DNA of 64,000 nt, taken from positions 1 through 64,000 of the forward strand of contig QPMI01000241.1 of assembly GCA_004431415.1 (NCBI GenBank), given 5' to 3'. Shown in pieces: positions 11,273 through 19,849 of this stretch. The stretch's first letter is position 1. The number at the start of each line of letters is the position of its first letter. Origin of the DNA: Cyanophora paradoxa. Its lineage: Eukaryota; Glaucocystophyceae; Cyanophorales; Cyanophoraceae. Below the pieces are notes generated by a model, which was given only the letters and a program-made list of their open reading frames with translations, searched no databases and had not been told where the DNA came from. The position numbers were made by a program, and so were the translations under genes.

Positions 11273-12118
11273 ATGGGTGAATATAATCGAGTTCAACTTC
11301 CAATATATTCCCTTGGATCCCCTGCAATGCATTTTCGCCAGCATGAAGTTAATGATGAGGTTCGTGGTTTAGAATCCACAGAGAGACCCAATTCCAATGG
11401 TAACTCCTTTGATAAGAATTCGATTATTCGAGTTAAAGAGCTGAGAGCTGATAAGAATTCTGGTGTGGTTAAAACAACTCGACTTCTTGTCACCAATGCT
11501 AACTTCTTCCAGCCTACAAATGGAGGTCCTGATGCTTACAGTGTTGCCCTGAAAGCCCTAGATTTCGACAAGAATACTGCTGCTGTTACTGTGAGATCAG
11601 GAGGAGCATTTATTGGGGGTGGTTGCAGAGTGTCAGGTCAACTCTCATCCTCCATTTCGTATAATGATGTCCCAGATACTCTAGAGCAAAATGTGGAAGA
11701 CCCCCAACGAATTCGATTATATACTCCTGTCGCACAGCAGCCATTAATTCAATTTTACATTGGATATACTGTTACTCTTGAAAACTCGGAATTAATTGAA
11801 GGAACCAAAAGAGTACTGAGAGGTCTTGCGATTCCATCTGCAATGCTTTCCCTTTGTAGAGCCAACAACAATCAAGTAGGTCATAAATACTATTTCAATG
11901 TTCAGGGATATAATCATTTCGGTTATGGCTACTGTGTTTATAATAATAATTTCACCTTTGACTTGTTTGTTACAGATATTGGGTTATATACTATAACTCT
12001 TATCGGTTTGAGAACAGATATAGCCGCTGTATCAGCTCTTAGAGGTGTAACTCCTGATACTCTTTCAGTTACAGGGTTTTATTCGGAACCAGATATTATT
12101 GATGACCCAACCCCATAA
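11273..12118 (+). CDS. Hypothetical virion-candidate protein, paralogue A
   Basis: The 281-residue product begins at ATG 11273. A TTG 39 bases upstream would extend the frame but adds a hydrophobic stretch not found in its paralogue, so I prefer the ATG. Shared with the next gene are an N-terminal H--VNDEVRGLEST segment, the block L-A-DKNSGVVKTTRLLVTNANF near residues 52-74, a Gly-rich GGAFIGGG stretch near residue 115 and a C-terminal FVTDIGLYTITLIGLRTD strand pair. The profile is mainly beta, without membrane segments. I do not recognise the family; placement beside the fibre suggests a virion surface or base component. Confidence 0.75.
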   Translation: MGEYNRVQLPIYSLGSPAMHFRQHEVNDEVRGLESTERPNSNGNSFDKNSIIRVKELRADKNSGVVKTTRLLVTNANFFQPTNGGPDAYSVALKALDFDKNTAAVTVRSGGAFIGGGCRVSGQLSSSISYNDVPDTLEQNVEDPQRIRLYTPVAQQPLIQFYIGYTVTLENSELIEGTKRVLRGLAIPSAMLSLCRANNNQVGHKYYFNVQGYNHFGYGYCVYNNNFTFDLFVTDIGLYTITLIGLRTDIAAVSALRGVTPDTLSVTGFYSEPDIIDDPTP

Positions 12119-12141
12119 AAGATATATCCCTTTAATGTAAA

Positions 12142-12978
12142 ATGGCAGAGGCACCCACACCAATAGAGCGAATTATAACACCACAGCTATCATTAGCTGC
12201 CCCAGCAAACCATGTTCTACAGCATGCTACCTTTGATGATGTAGAGGGTCTCCAATCGACAGAGGTCCAACCTACAATGAACACCTTTGGTTCCACCCAT
12301 AAACTGAGATTACAGGAACTCAGATGTGATAAAAATAATGGAATAGTTAAGACAACTAAGCTACTTGTCACAAATGCAAACTTTTCTGCTCATTATGGAG
12401 ACCCAGATAGCTATGGAGATCCTCTGTCTACTTATTCTTTTGAATCTAGGTCGGGAGCTATTAACTGCAAATCGGGGGGAGCTTATATTGGTGATGGTCT
12501 TAGGGTTGGTGGGGCTGTTGGAGCGCCTCTATTTGTGAATGATCAACCCAATCCCATTGATCCCAACACAAGAATTCGAACCTATGTCCCCAGCATGAAT
12601 GCCCCATACATTATAAAGATATTCCCAATTGTTGTGAATGAACAAACAGCAGTAGTAGACTCTCTTGTTGAAATTGGTGACCACTACAAGGTAGTTGTGG
12701 ATATCCCACCAGATGTTTATGCTGTTTGTCAAGTTGAAGGTGGAACTCCCAACTTTGCAGTAGTGATCACCCCATATGATAATTTTGGAATTGCTTATCA
12801 TGGAGTCAATTTCGGTTTGGAAGACTATCAGTTTCTGGTTAGAGCCACCAAGTTTGGTATCTACAAGTGTGTGATGTTTGCAGAGAGAACCGATTTTATT
12901 GCAAAGCAGAATACCTATGCTGAATACTATGGGACAAATCGATATTTCCCCATTTTTGGGCAGGATACTGCTCCATAA
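12142..12978 (+). CDS. Hypothetical virion-candidate protein, paralogue B
   Basis: A 278-residue protein starts 23 bp after the stop of paralogue A. The two align along their whole length: H-TFDDVEGLQST, L-CDKNNGIVKTTKLLVTNANF, then SGGAYIGDGLRVGG, and a C-terminal RATKFGIYKCVMFAERTDF. It lacks a signal peptide or membrane helix and looks beta-rich. The tandem arrangement points to a local duplication that has since diverged strongly, so the two copies probably have distinct roles, such as alternating subunits. Function unknown. Confidence 0.75.
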   Translation: MAEAPTPIERIITPQLSLAAPANHVLQHATFDDVEGLQSTEVQPTMNTFGSTHKLRLQELRCDKNNGIVKTTKLLVTNANFSAHYGDPDSYGDPLSTYSFESRSGAINCKSGGAYIGDGLRVGGAVGAPLFVNDQPNPIDPNTRIRTYVPSMNAPYIIKIFPIVVNEQTAVVDSLVEIGDHYKVVVDIPPDVYAVCQVEGGTPNFAVVITPYDNFGIAYHGVNFGLEDYQFLVRATKFGIYKCVMFAERTDFIAKQNTYAEYYGTNRYFPIFGQDTAP

Positions 12979-13000
12979 GAATATTGGTTATATATAGAGT

Positions 13001-13273
13001 ATGGATAGTAAAACAAAAAAGTTTATTGATGCTGCTATGTCAGTCCATGGTAAAGATAAATTCGATTACAGTGAGACACATTACATCAAAGCTCAAGAGA
13101 AAGTATCTGTTAGATGTTTGCAGTGTAATAAGGTAATCCTTACCTATCCCTTTAATCATGTGAAGGGATCAGGGTGTAGGGAATGCAACAAAAAGCACTC
13201 TCAGGCTTACAGGAAAAGGGCTACTTCATCAATAACAGTGGAATATAGGGATGTTTGCATTAGGTTCGATTAG
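13001..13273 (+). CDS. Small zinc-ribbon protein related to viral endonuclease-associated domains
   Basis: The 90-residue product has an N-terminal FIDAAMSVHGKDKFDYSE motif followed by a zinc ribbon with C39-x2-C42 and C59-x2-C62 (RCLQCN and GCRECN). This F-x-VHG-KYDY...C-x2-C...N-H-KG-GC-x2-C pattern is common in giant viruses and large phages, often fused to GIY-YIG, HNH or restriction-like nucleases. Here no nuclease domain is attached, and the protein ends after a basic tail. It may be a DNA-binding remnant or a stand-alone regulator. A TATA-like run (ttatatatagag) lies 2-13 bp upstream of the ATG. Confidence 0.7.
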   Translation: MDSKTKKFIDAAMSVHGKDKFDYSETHYIKAQEKVSVRCLQCNKVILTYPFNHVKGSGCRECNKKHSQAYRKRATSSITVEYRDVCIRFD

Positions 13274-13302
13274 GTTTAATTAATTTTTCTAAGGTATTCT
13301 TA

Positions 13303-13701
13303 ATGGAGACTCAATACAGAGGCTTTCATGTTATGCTTGATTACAAAGCTAAATCAGCTATTGCAACAGGACATGAGCATGTTAGCTTCCTAGGTAATTG
13401 GATTATGGGAACCCTTGAACAAGCTATATTGAGACAAGGTATTAGGATTGTTCATAAACACTGTGAAATATTTGATGGCAAAGTATCACCTCCTGGTTTT
13501 GCATTGGTTCTGCTATTAGATGAAAGCCATTGCACAGCTCATTGTTATTCCAATGAAGGCATGTTAGCAATTGATATATTCAGTTGTGGTAAAGAAGCTC
13601 AGCATAAAACACAAGCAGTTGCAGATGAGATCGATAAAACAATGAATTTCCTCACATTTGAGAAGACTGAGAGACATAAACATGATAGATTCCCGTTTTG
13701 A
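13303..13701 (+). CDS. speD: S-adenosylmethionine decarboxylase proenzyme (prokaryotic short type)
   Basis: The 132-residue product matches the short class of AdoMet decarboxylase, which makes decarboxylated AdoMet as aminopropyl donor for spermidine. The self-processing site Glu74-Ser75-His76 (DESHCTAH) supplies the Ser that becomes the pyruvoyl cofactor. His80 and Cys95 (DIFSCG) sit at +5 and +20 from that Ser, the same spacing as S63/H68/C83 of the Thermotoga maritima enzyme. An N-terminal G-H-ML-DY strand and the YSNEGMLAIDIF strand fit the alpha/beta fold. Length equals that of cellular homologues. It is the last gene before the non-coding right end. In a virus it could raise polyamine supply for DNA packaging, which is inference. 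Confidence 0.85.
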   Translation: METQYRGFHVMLDYKAKSAIATGHEHVSFLGNWIMGTLEQAILRQGIRIVHKHCEIFDGKVSPPGFALVLLLDESHCTAHCYSNEGMLAIDIFSCGKEAQHKTQAVADEIDKTMNFLTFEKTERHKHDRFPF

Positions 13702-13762
13702 TGAGTTTCTATTATGGTGATCAGGGTGATTTACCTTTTTTATTACAATGGCAATCGTTAAA

Positions 13763-13783
13763 AAAGGATATAATATATCCTTT
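13763..13783. terminator. Short A/T hairpin after the decarboxylase gene
   Basis: A 9-bp perfect stem (aaaggatat / atatccttt) with a 3-base loop begins 62 bp after the stop codon. Palindromic hairpins of this kind mark transcript 3' ends in mimivirus-like viruses, so it may end the decarboxylase mRNA. Confidence 0.4.
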
Positions 13784-13977
13784 CCTACAATAGCTTTCTA
13801 CAATGATTTTCTTTCTACAGTAGCTTTTGTTACAATAGAATTCTACTGTATGATGTAGCCGAAATATGAATGCACCCTACATTAAGCAATGTCAAGTATT
13901 TCGAATACTATTCGATTTCCTTACAATAACACTCAGCATCTCCCCTAGATTCCCCCTATTATATTATATTTATATTT
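13784..13977. other. Non-coding AT-rich spacer
   Basis: No credible open frame. It holds several copies of a ctacaatag/ctacagtag word and an A/T-rich run leading into the 391-bp repeats. Confidence 0.5.
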
Positions 13978-14760
13978 AAGTGGACTCAAGGTTGACTCAT
14001 ATTAATCGTAAAAGTAGTAATAGTATATGGATTTTGTTACGAATTCAATGCAAGGGTTGACTAAGTGGGTTGAGTTGACTCAAATTTCACAGGAAATATT
14101 TGGGACCTAAAGTTTTCTAAAAAGGATTTGAAAAAATGTGTCAACTCCCCCCACTTAGTCAACCCTGACCATAAACAGTAAGGATTTGAGCTAACAAGTA
14201 TCACAAAGTGAACATTTTGAGTCCACTTAGAAGATCCACCTAACAATTTAGAGTCAAATTTACTTGGGAATTCGATTTGTATGAAAAAGTGAGTCCACCC
14301 TGACCATATTCAATAAGCATTCCTCTTAATCCCCTTGTTTATATTTACATTGATTAATATTTAATACTAAGTGGACTCATGGTTGATTCATATTAATCGT
14401 AAAAGGAGTAAATGTATATAAAAATGTGACCATTTCAATGCTAAGGTTGACTAAGTGGGTTGAGTTGACTCAAATTTCAGAGGAAATTTTGAGATCCAAA
14501 GAATATTCTATAAAAGATTTTGAAAAATGTGTCAACTCCCCCACTTAGTCAACCCTGACCATATACAGTAAGCATAAGAACTTAAATGTATCACAAAGTG
14601 AACATTATGAGTCCACTTAGAAGATCCACTTTTGAAATATAAGTTGATTTTGCTTGAAATTTCAAAGTTGATCTAAAAGTGAGTCCACCCTGATTGATTA
14701 TGGTAACAAAGTTGACTAAGTTGACTAAGTTGAGTCATCTTAAGAAATTCAAGGAGACTA
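13978..14760. repeat. Two 391-bp tandem repeats plus a degenerate third, with internal inverted repeats
   Basis: Unit 1 begins at 13978 and unit 2 at 14369, both with aagtggactca. Each contains an inverted repeat with arms of about 25 nt: 14055-14079 with 14140-14164 (23 of 25 pairs), and 14455-14479 with 14531-14554. Each also contains an outer agtggactca / tgagtccact pair. A partial, drifted copy follows to about 14760. Non-coding; position near the element end suggests a terminal or replication-related array. Confidence 0.8.
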
Positions 14761-14854
14761 AGAGTTCAAAATGTTTATGAAAAGTGAGTCAACTTAGACC
14801 ACTTATGGTAACAAAGTTAAATATTTAATTGATTTAATAGGAAAAGAACATGAT

Positions 14855-15080
14855 TTAATCGAATTTATTGATATAATTCCGATTAGATTCATTTAGGATT
14901 CAATTAAGATTAATCGAAGTTATAGATATAATTCCGATTAACTACAATTAAGATACAATATCGATTAATCGAGTTTATCGATATAAAATCGATTAAATTA
15001 ATTGAAAATGCATTTAAAAATATGAAAATTCATGTGAAAATTCAAATAAATTAATCGATTTTATTGATATAACATCGAAT
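14855..15080. repeat. Four 31-bp quasi-palindromic iterons
   Basis: Copies start at 14855, 14910, 14965 and 15050. Each follows TTAATCGA - TTAT - GATATAA - CGATTA, with TAATCGA at one end and TCGATTA at the other, so each is nearly self-complementary; the fourth is degraded at its end. Spacing is 55, 55 and 85 bp. Iterons of this sort are typical of replication origins or of sites bound by a terminal protein. Confidence 0.7.
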
Positions 15081-15081
15081 C

Positions 15082-15154
15082 ACACATATGAATATTCATA
15101 TTTTAATCCTGAGGCGGAACGCCGAGGGATTAAAATATGAATATTCATATGTGT
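15082..15154. repeat. Large palindrome at the virus-host boundary
   Basis: Two perfect 28-nt arms (15082-15109 and 15127-15154) enclose a 17-nt centre in which ggcg-gaa-cgcc can pair again. Each arm itself contains the 18-bp self-complementary word catatgaatattcatatg. The last base of the right arm is immediately followed by host exon sequence. Confidence 0.9.
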
Positions 15155-18100
15155 CTCAGCGTCTCTTGTCTACTTCTCGGGAAGCGCGACAGGCTCTCCC
15201 GTTACGACAACAACTGGAGCCTCGTCAACCCTTACTTCTTCAGGAACAGTAACTGTAGAGTCCTTGTACGGTCTGTGACCGCCATTTGATCCACTGGTGA
15301 CGCCCCGGAGCCCTTTTCACTCTGCGCGCAGCCAAGTCGGTGGCGACGCCGTCGGTGGCGGTCTCGTTGAGCGGGGCGACGGCGGTTTCGGCGGCAGTGT
15401 CCTGGAGCACGACGGGGGCGTCGAGCAGGGAGCCAACGTACGCGAACGTGACCGTGAGCTGCTCGAGCGACGGCGCGGCGGGCTCTGCGTCGACGGCGGC
15501 GGTGACGTCGGGCGCGGGGACGGGCTCGGCCACTGTGGAGGTCAGCGCGGGCTCCGGGACGTGGGATACGGCGTCGCACGTGACGAGCTGCGCGGCGACG
15601 GTGTACTACTCGTACGCGGGGGCGGCGTCGAGCGCCACAGCGTACTCGACGGGTGCGCGGGCGGGGCGGGCGAGAGGCCAGGGGCGGGGGCTGATGCGGG
15701 GCGCGGGGCGCAGTGGACGCAAAGACGGTGGCGAGCGTGGCGGTGGGGACGCCGACCCCGGAGTCGACGACGTCGGTGACGGTGCCCGTGACCTGGGCGC
15801 TGTCGGCGGCGGGGTACAGCGGGAGCGGCGTGGCGCCGACGTACGGGGCGCTGGAGGTGAGCTGCTCTGGGCGGGCGTGACGCGGACGGGCTCGCTGGCG
15901 AGCGGCGCGATCGCGGCGGGGGCGACGAGCGCCGACGTGACGGTCTCGGGCTCCCCGAGATGAGCGCCTCGTACGAGATCACGTGCAGCGGCGCGAAGCT
16001 GACGGCGAACGCTGGAACCGTGACGGGCGCGGCGCCGACCTTCACGCCAGGCGCGCGGCGACCACGGCGAGCTCGAACTCGGGGACGGTGGACTCGCTGT
16101 TCGGTGCGCAAGCCCGGGGTCGGAATAGAGCCGCGGGGCGCCTCGCTGGGGCCCTGACCCGCGCTCGCAGCCAAGTCGGTGGCGACGCCGTCGGTGGCCG
16201 TCTCGTTGAGCGGGGCGACGGCGGTTTTGGCGGCAGTGTCCTGGAGCACGACGGGGGCGTCGAGCAGGGAGCCAACGTACGCGAACGTGACCGTGAGCTG
16301 CTCGAGCGACGGCGCGGCGGGCTCTGCGTCGACGGCGGCGGTGACGTCGGGCGCGGGGACGGGCTCGGCCACTGTGGAGGTCAGCGCGGGCTCCGGACGT
16401 GGGATACGGCGTCGCACGTGACGAGCTGCGCGGCGACGGTGTACTACTCGTACGCGGGGGCGGCGTCGAGCGCCACAGCGTACTCGACGGGTGCGCGGGG
16501 CGGGGCGGGCGAGGGGCCAGGGGCGGGGCTGATGCGGGGGCGCGGGGCGCAGTGGACGCAAAGACGGTGGCGAGCGTGGCGGTGGGGACGCCGACCCCGG
16601 AGTCGACGACGTCGGTGACGGTGCCCGTGACCTGGGCGCTGTCGGCGGCGGGGTACAGCGGGAGCGGCGTGGCGCCGACGTACGGGGCGCTGGAGGTGAG
16701 CTGCTCTGGGGCGGGCGTGACGCGGACGGGCTCGCTGGCGAGCGGCGCGATCGCGGCGGGGGCGACGAGCGCCGACGTGACGGTCTCGGGGCTCCCCGAG
16801 ATGAGCGCCTCGTACGAGATCACGTGCAGCGGCGCGAAGCTGACGGCGAACGCTGGAACCGTGACGGGCGCGGCGCCGACCTTCACGCCAGGCGCGGCGG
16901 CGACCACGGCGAGCTCGAACTCGGGGACGGTGGACTCGCTGTTCGGTGCGCAAGCCCGGGGTCGGAATAGAGCCGCGGGGCGCCTCGCTGGGGGCCCTGA
17001 CCCGCGCTCGCAGCCAAGTCGGTGGCGACGCCGTCGGTGGCCGTCTCGTTGAGCGGGGCGACGGCGGTTTTGGCGGCAGTGTCCTGGAGCACGACGGGGG
17101 CGTCGAGCAGGGAGCCAACGTACGCGAACGTGACCGTGAGCTGCTCGAGCGACGGCGCGGCGGGCTCTGCGTCGACGGCGGCGGTGACGTCGGGCGCGGG
17201 GACGGGCTCGGCCACTGTGGAGGTCAGCGCGGGCTCCGGGACGTGGGATACGGCGTCGCACGTGACGAGCTGCGCGGCGACGGTGTACTACTCGTACGCG
17301 GGGGCGGCGTCGAGCGCCACAGCGTACTCGACGGGTGCGCGGGGCGGGGCGGGCGAGGGGCCAGGGGCGGGGGCTGATGCGAGGGCGCGGGGCGCAGTGG
17401 ACGCAAAGACGGTGGCGAGCGTGGCGGTGGGGACGCCAACCCCGGCGTCGACGACGTCGGTGACGGTGCCCGTGACCTGGGCGCTGTCGGCGGCGGGGTA
17501 CAGCGGGAGCGGCGTGGCGCCGACGTACGGGGCGCTGGAGGTGAGCTGCTCTGGGGCGGGCGTGACGCGGACGGGCTCGCTGGCGAGCGGCGCGATCGCG
17601 GCGGGGGCGACGAGCGCCGACGTGACGGTCTCGGGGCTCCCCGAGATGAGCGCCTCGTACGAGATCACGTGCAGCGGCGCGAAGCTGACGGCGAACGCTG
17701 GAACCGTGACGGGCGCGGCGCCGACCTTCACGCCAGGCGCGGCGGCGACCACGGCGAGCTCGAACTCGGAGACGGTGGACTCGCTGTTCGGTGCGCAAGC
17801 CCGGGGTCGGAATAGAGCCGCGGGGCGCCTCGCTGGGGGCCCTGACCCGCGCTCGCAGCCAAGTCGGTGGCGACGCCGTCGGTGGCCGTCTCGTTGAGCG
17901 GGGCGACGGCGGTTTCGGCGGCAGTGTCCTGGAGCACGACGGGGGCGTCGAGCAGGGAGCCAACGTACGCGAACGTGACCGTGAGCTGCTCGAGCGACGG
18001 CGCGGCGGGCTCTGCGTCGACGGCGGCGGTGACGTCGGGCGCGGGGACGGGCTCGGCCACTGTGGAGGTCAGCGCGGGCTCCGGGACGTGGGATACGGCG

Positions 18101-19261
18101 TCGCACGTGACGAGCTGCGCGGCGACGGTGTACTACTCGTACGCGGGGGCGGCGTCGAGCGCCACAGCGTACTCGACGGGTGCGCGGGGCGGGGCGGGCG
18201 AGGGGCCAGGGGCGGGGGCTGATGCGGGGCGCGGGGCGCAGTGGACGCAAAGACGGTGGCGAGCGTGGCGGTGGGGACGCCGACCCCGGAGTCGACGACG
18301 TCGGTGACGGTGCCCGTGACCTGGGCGCTGTCGGCGGCGGGGTACAGCGGGAGCGGCGTGGCGCCGACGTACGGGGCGCTGGAGGTGAGCTGCTCTGGGG
18401 CGGGCGTGACGCGGACGGGCTCGCTGGCGAGCGGCGCGATCGCGGCGGGGGCGACGAGCGCCGACGTGACGGTCTCGGGGCTCCCCGAGATGAGCGCCTC
18501 GTACGAGATCACGTGCAGCGGCGCGAAGCTGACGGCGAACGCTGGAACCGTGACGGGCGCGGCGCCGACCTTCACGCCAGGCGCGGCGGCGACCACGGCG
18601 AGCTCGAACTCGGGGACGGTGGACTCGCTGTTCGGTGCGCACGCCCGGGGTCGGAATAGAGCCGCGGGGCGCCTCGCTGGGGGCCCTGACCCGCGCTCGC
18701 AGCCAAGTCGGTGGCGACGCCGTCGGTGGCCGTCTCGTTGAGCGGGGCGACGGCGGTTTCGGCGGCAGTGTCCTGGAGCACGACGGGGGCGTCGAGCAGG
18801 GAGCCAACGTACGCGAACGTGACCGTGAGCTGCTCGAGCGACGGCGCGGCGGGCTCTGCGTCGACGGCGGCGGTGACGTCGGGCGCGGGGACGGGCTCGG
18901 CCACTGTGGAGGTCAGCGCGGGCTCCGGGACGTGGGATACGGCGTCGCACGTGACGAGCTGCGCGGCGACGGTGTACTACTCGTACGCGGGGGCGGCGTC
19001 GAGCGCCACAGCGTACTCGACGGGTGCGCGGGGCGGGGCGGGCGAGGGCCAGGGGCGGGGGCTGATGCGGGGGCGCGGGGCGCAGTGGACGCAAAGACGG
19101 TGGCGAGCGTGGCGGTGGGGACGCCGACCCCGGAGTCGACGACGTCGGTGACGGTGCCCGTGACCTGGGCGCTGTCGGCGGCGGGGTACAGCGGGAGCGG
19201 CGTGGCGCCGACGTACGGGGCGCTGGAGGTGAGCTGCTCTGGGGCGGGCGTGACGCGGACG
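15155..19261 (+). CDS. Giant FN3-like repeat surface protein, 5' fragment between two insertions
   Basis: Coding resumes directly after the viral palindrome with a divergent FN3-like end (CVSASLVYFSGSATGS ... GTVTVESLY), spliced by an intron at 15271-15331 into [11 protein letters not shown]. Five units follow. A canonical unit: exon 17859-18179 (321 nt, domain B), intron 18180-18241, exon 18242-18634 (393 nt, domain A), then an intron of the type at 17791-17858 (68 nt). Both introns are phase 1 and begin GTGCGC. Each domain has a conserved Trp (VSW or VTW), PTY and a Cys pair, as in FN3/Ig-like beta sandwiches. The gene is interrupted at 15154/15155 by the viral element and at 19261/19262 inside domain A by the foldback element. 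Its true 5' end lies beyond the virus, outside the window. Single-base G/C run differences shift the frame in some units. Confidence 0.7.
15332..19261 (+). repeat. First block of about 844-bp gene-internal repeats (5 B-domain copies)
   Basis: Domain B exons begin near 15332, 16172, 17015, 17859 and 18704, a period of 839-845 bp. Introns are as conserved as exons, so the units spread by recent unequal exchange or conversion. Copies 2-5 of this block share ggccgtctcg, where nearly all copies right of the insertion have ggcggtctcg. Confidence 0.9.
19255..19261 (+). other. Target-site duplication, left copy
   Basis: gcggacg precedes the left terminus and is repeated at 27959-27965 directly after the right terminus. 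In uninterrupted repeat copies the word occurs once at this place. Confidence 0.85.
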
Positions 19262-19298
19262 TACCCCGGCACTTTTGGCTCACCCACGCATTGCGTCG
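19262..19298 (+). repeat. Left terminal inverted repeat of the foldback element
   Basis: 37 bp, perfect inverted match to 27922-27958. The outermost bases are TACCCC. Beyond this the arms remain related but imperfect, with different numbers of the cacgcaatgcttgaaa-type word. Confidence 0.9.
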
Positions 19299-19849
19299 AA
19301 ATTTGAGTCATTTTTCGACGCAGTGCTCCGAAATTTCACGCAATGCTTGAAAATGCGTCGGGGTTTCAAGCAGCGCTTGAAACCCCACGCAGTGCGACGC
19401 AGCTGCCCGAAACTTCGAAGCACCGCGACTGCGCCAAATTCCCACTGCGTCTGGCTGCGTCGAGCGATGCAGCCTCAGGGCCTGGCAGCGCTAGCAGGCG
19501 CTATAGCTAGTACTAGTAGCTCGTAACCCATGCGGATTGCGGATTCAATGATTGCAGCGCGCGCGCTCGGGATCCACTGGGGCAGATCCGAGTGCGCGGG
19601 CGGATTGCAGCGCGCGCGCGGCTGTACCAGTACCGCAGTACTAGTATATACGTACGTGCATGCTTAGTTTGCTCGCGCTTCTGGCCGCTGGGCCGCGGCC
19701 GGGCCACAGCGGCGACAGGCCCGTGGCCAGCTATTGTGAATCTGTGGCATGCGCTGTTCATAAAAAGATGATGAACTGGAAGTATACAGGCTGTCCGGGA
19801 TCCGAAATCTATCACACGCACCAGCCCCTGAAGCCCGAATCCGAGCGCT

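Larger units (their letters stand above)
1..15154. mobile_element. Integrated algal DNA virus (polinton-like / nucleocytoviricot-like), right-hand part
   Basis: The segment is AT-rich and intron-free, with genes nearly touching, against a GC-rich spliced host on its right. Its gene content is viral: a capsid-like gene, two genes with the NID-S/T-R start and PNSIY motif seen in large and mid-size algal DNA viruses, an S74-terminated fibre, a patatin lipase and an AdoMet decarboxylase. The base composition changes abruptly at 15,154/15,155, exactly where a 73-bp palindrome ends and host exon coding begins. The left end, and any polymerase, packaging ATPase or integrase, lie outside the window, so the lineage cannot be fixed. 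Several genes before 7.5 kb are frame-broken, so the copy is either decaying or poorly polished. Confidence 0.75.

Noticed and set aside
15232-15579. Minus-strand protein end near 15180 (reads as a plausible C terminus)
   Set aside because: The plus strand of the same bases matches the end of domain A and splices in phase into the next exon, which the minus reading cannot explain.
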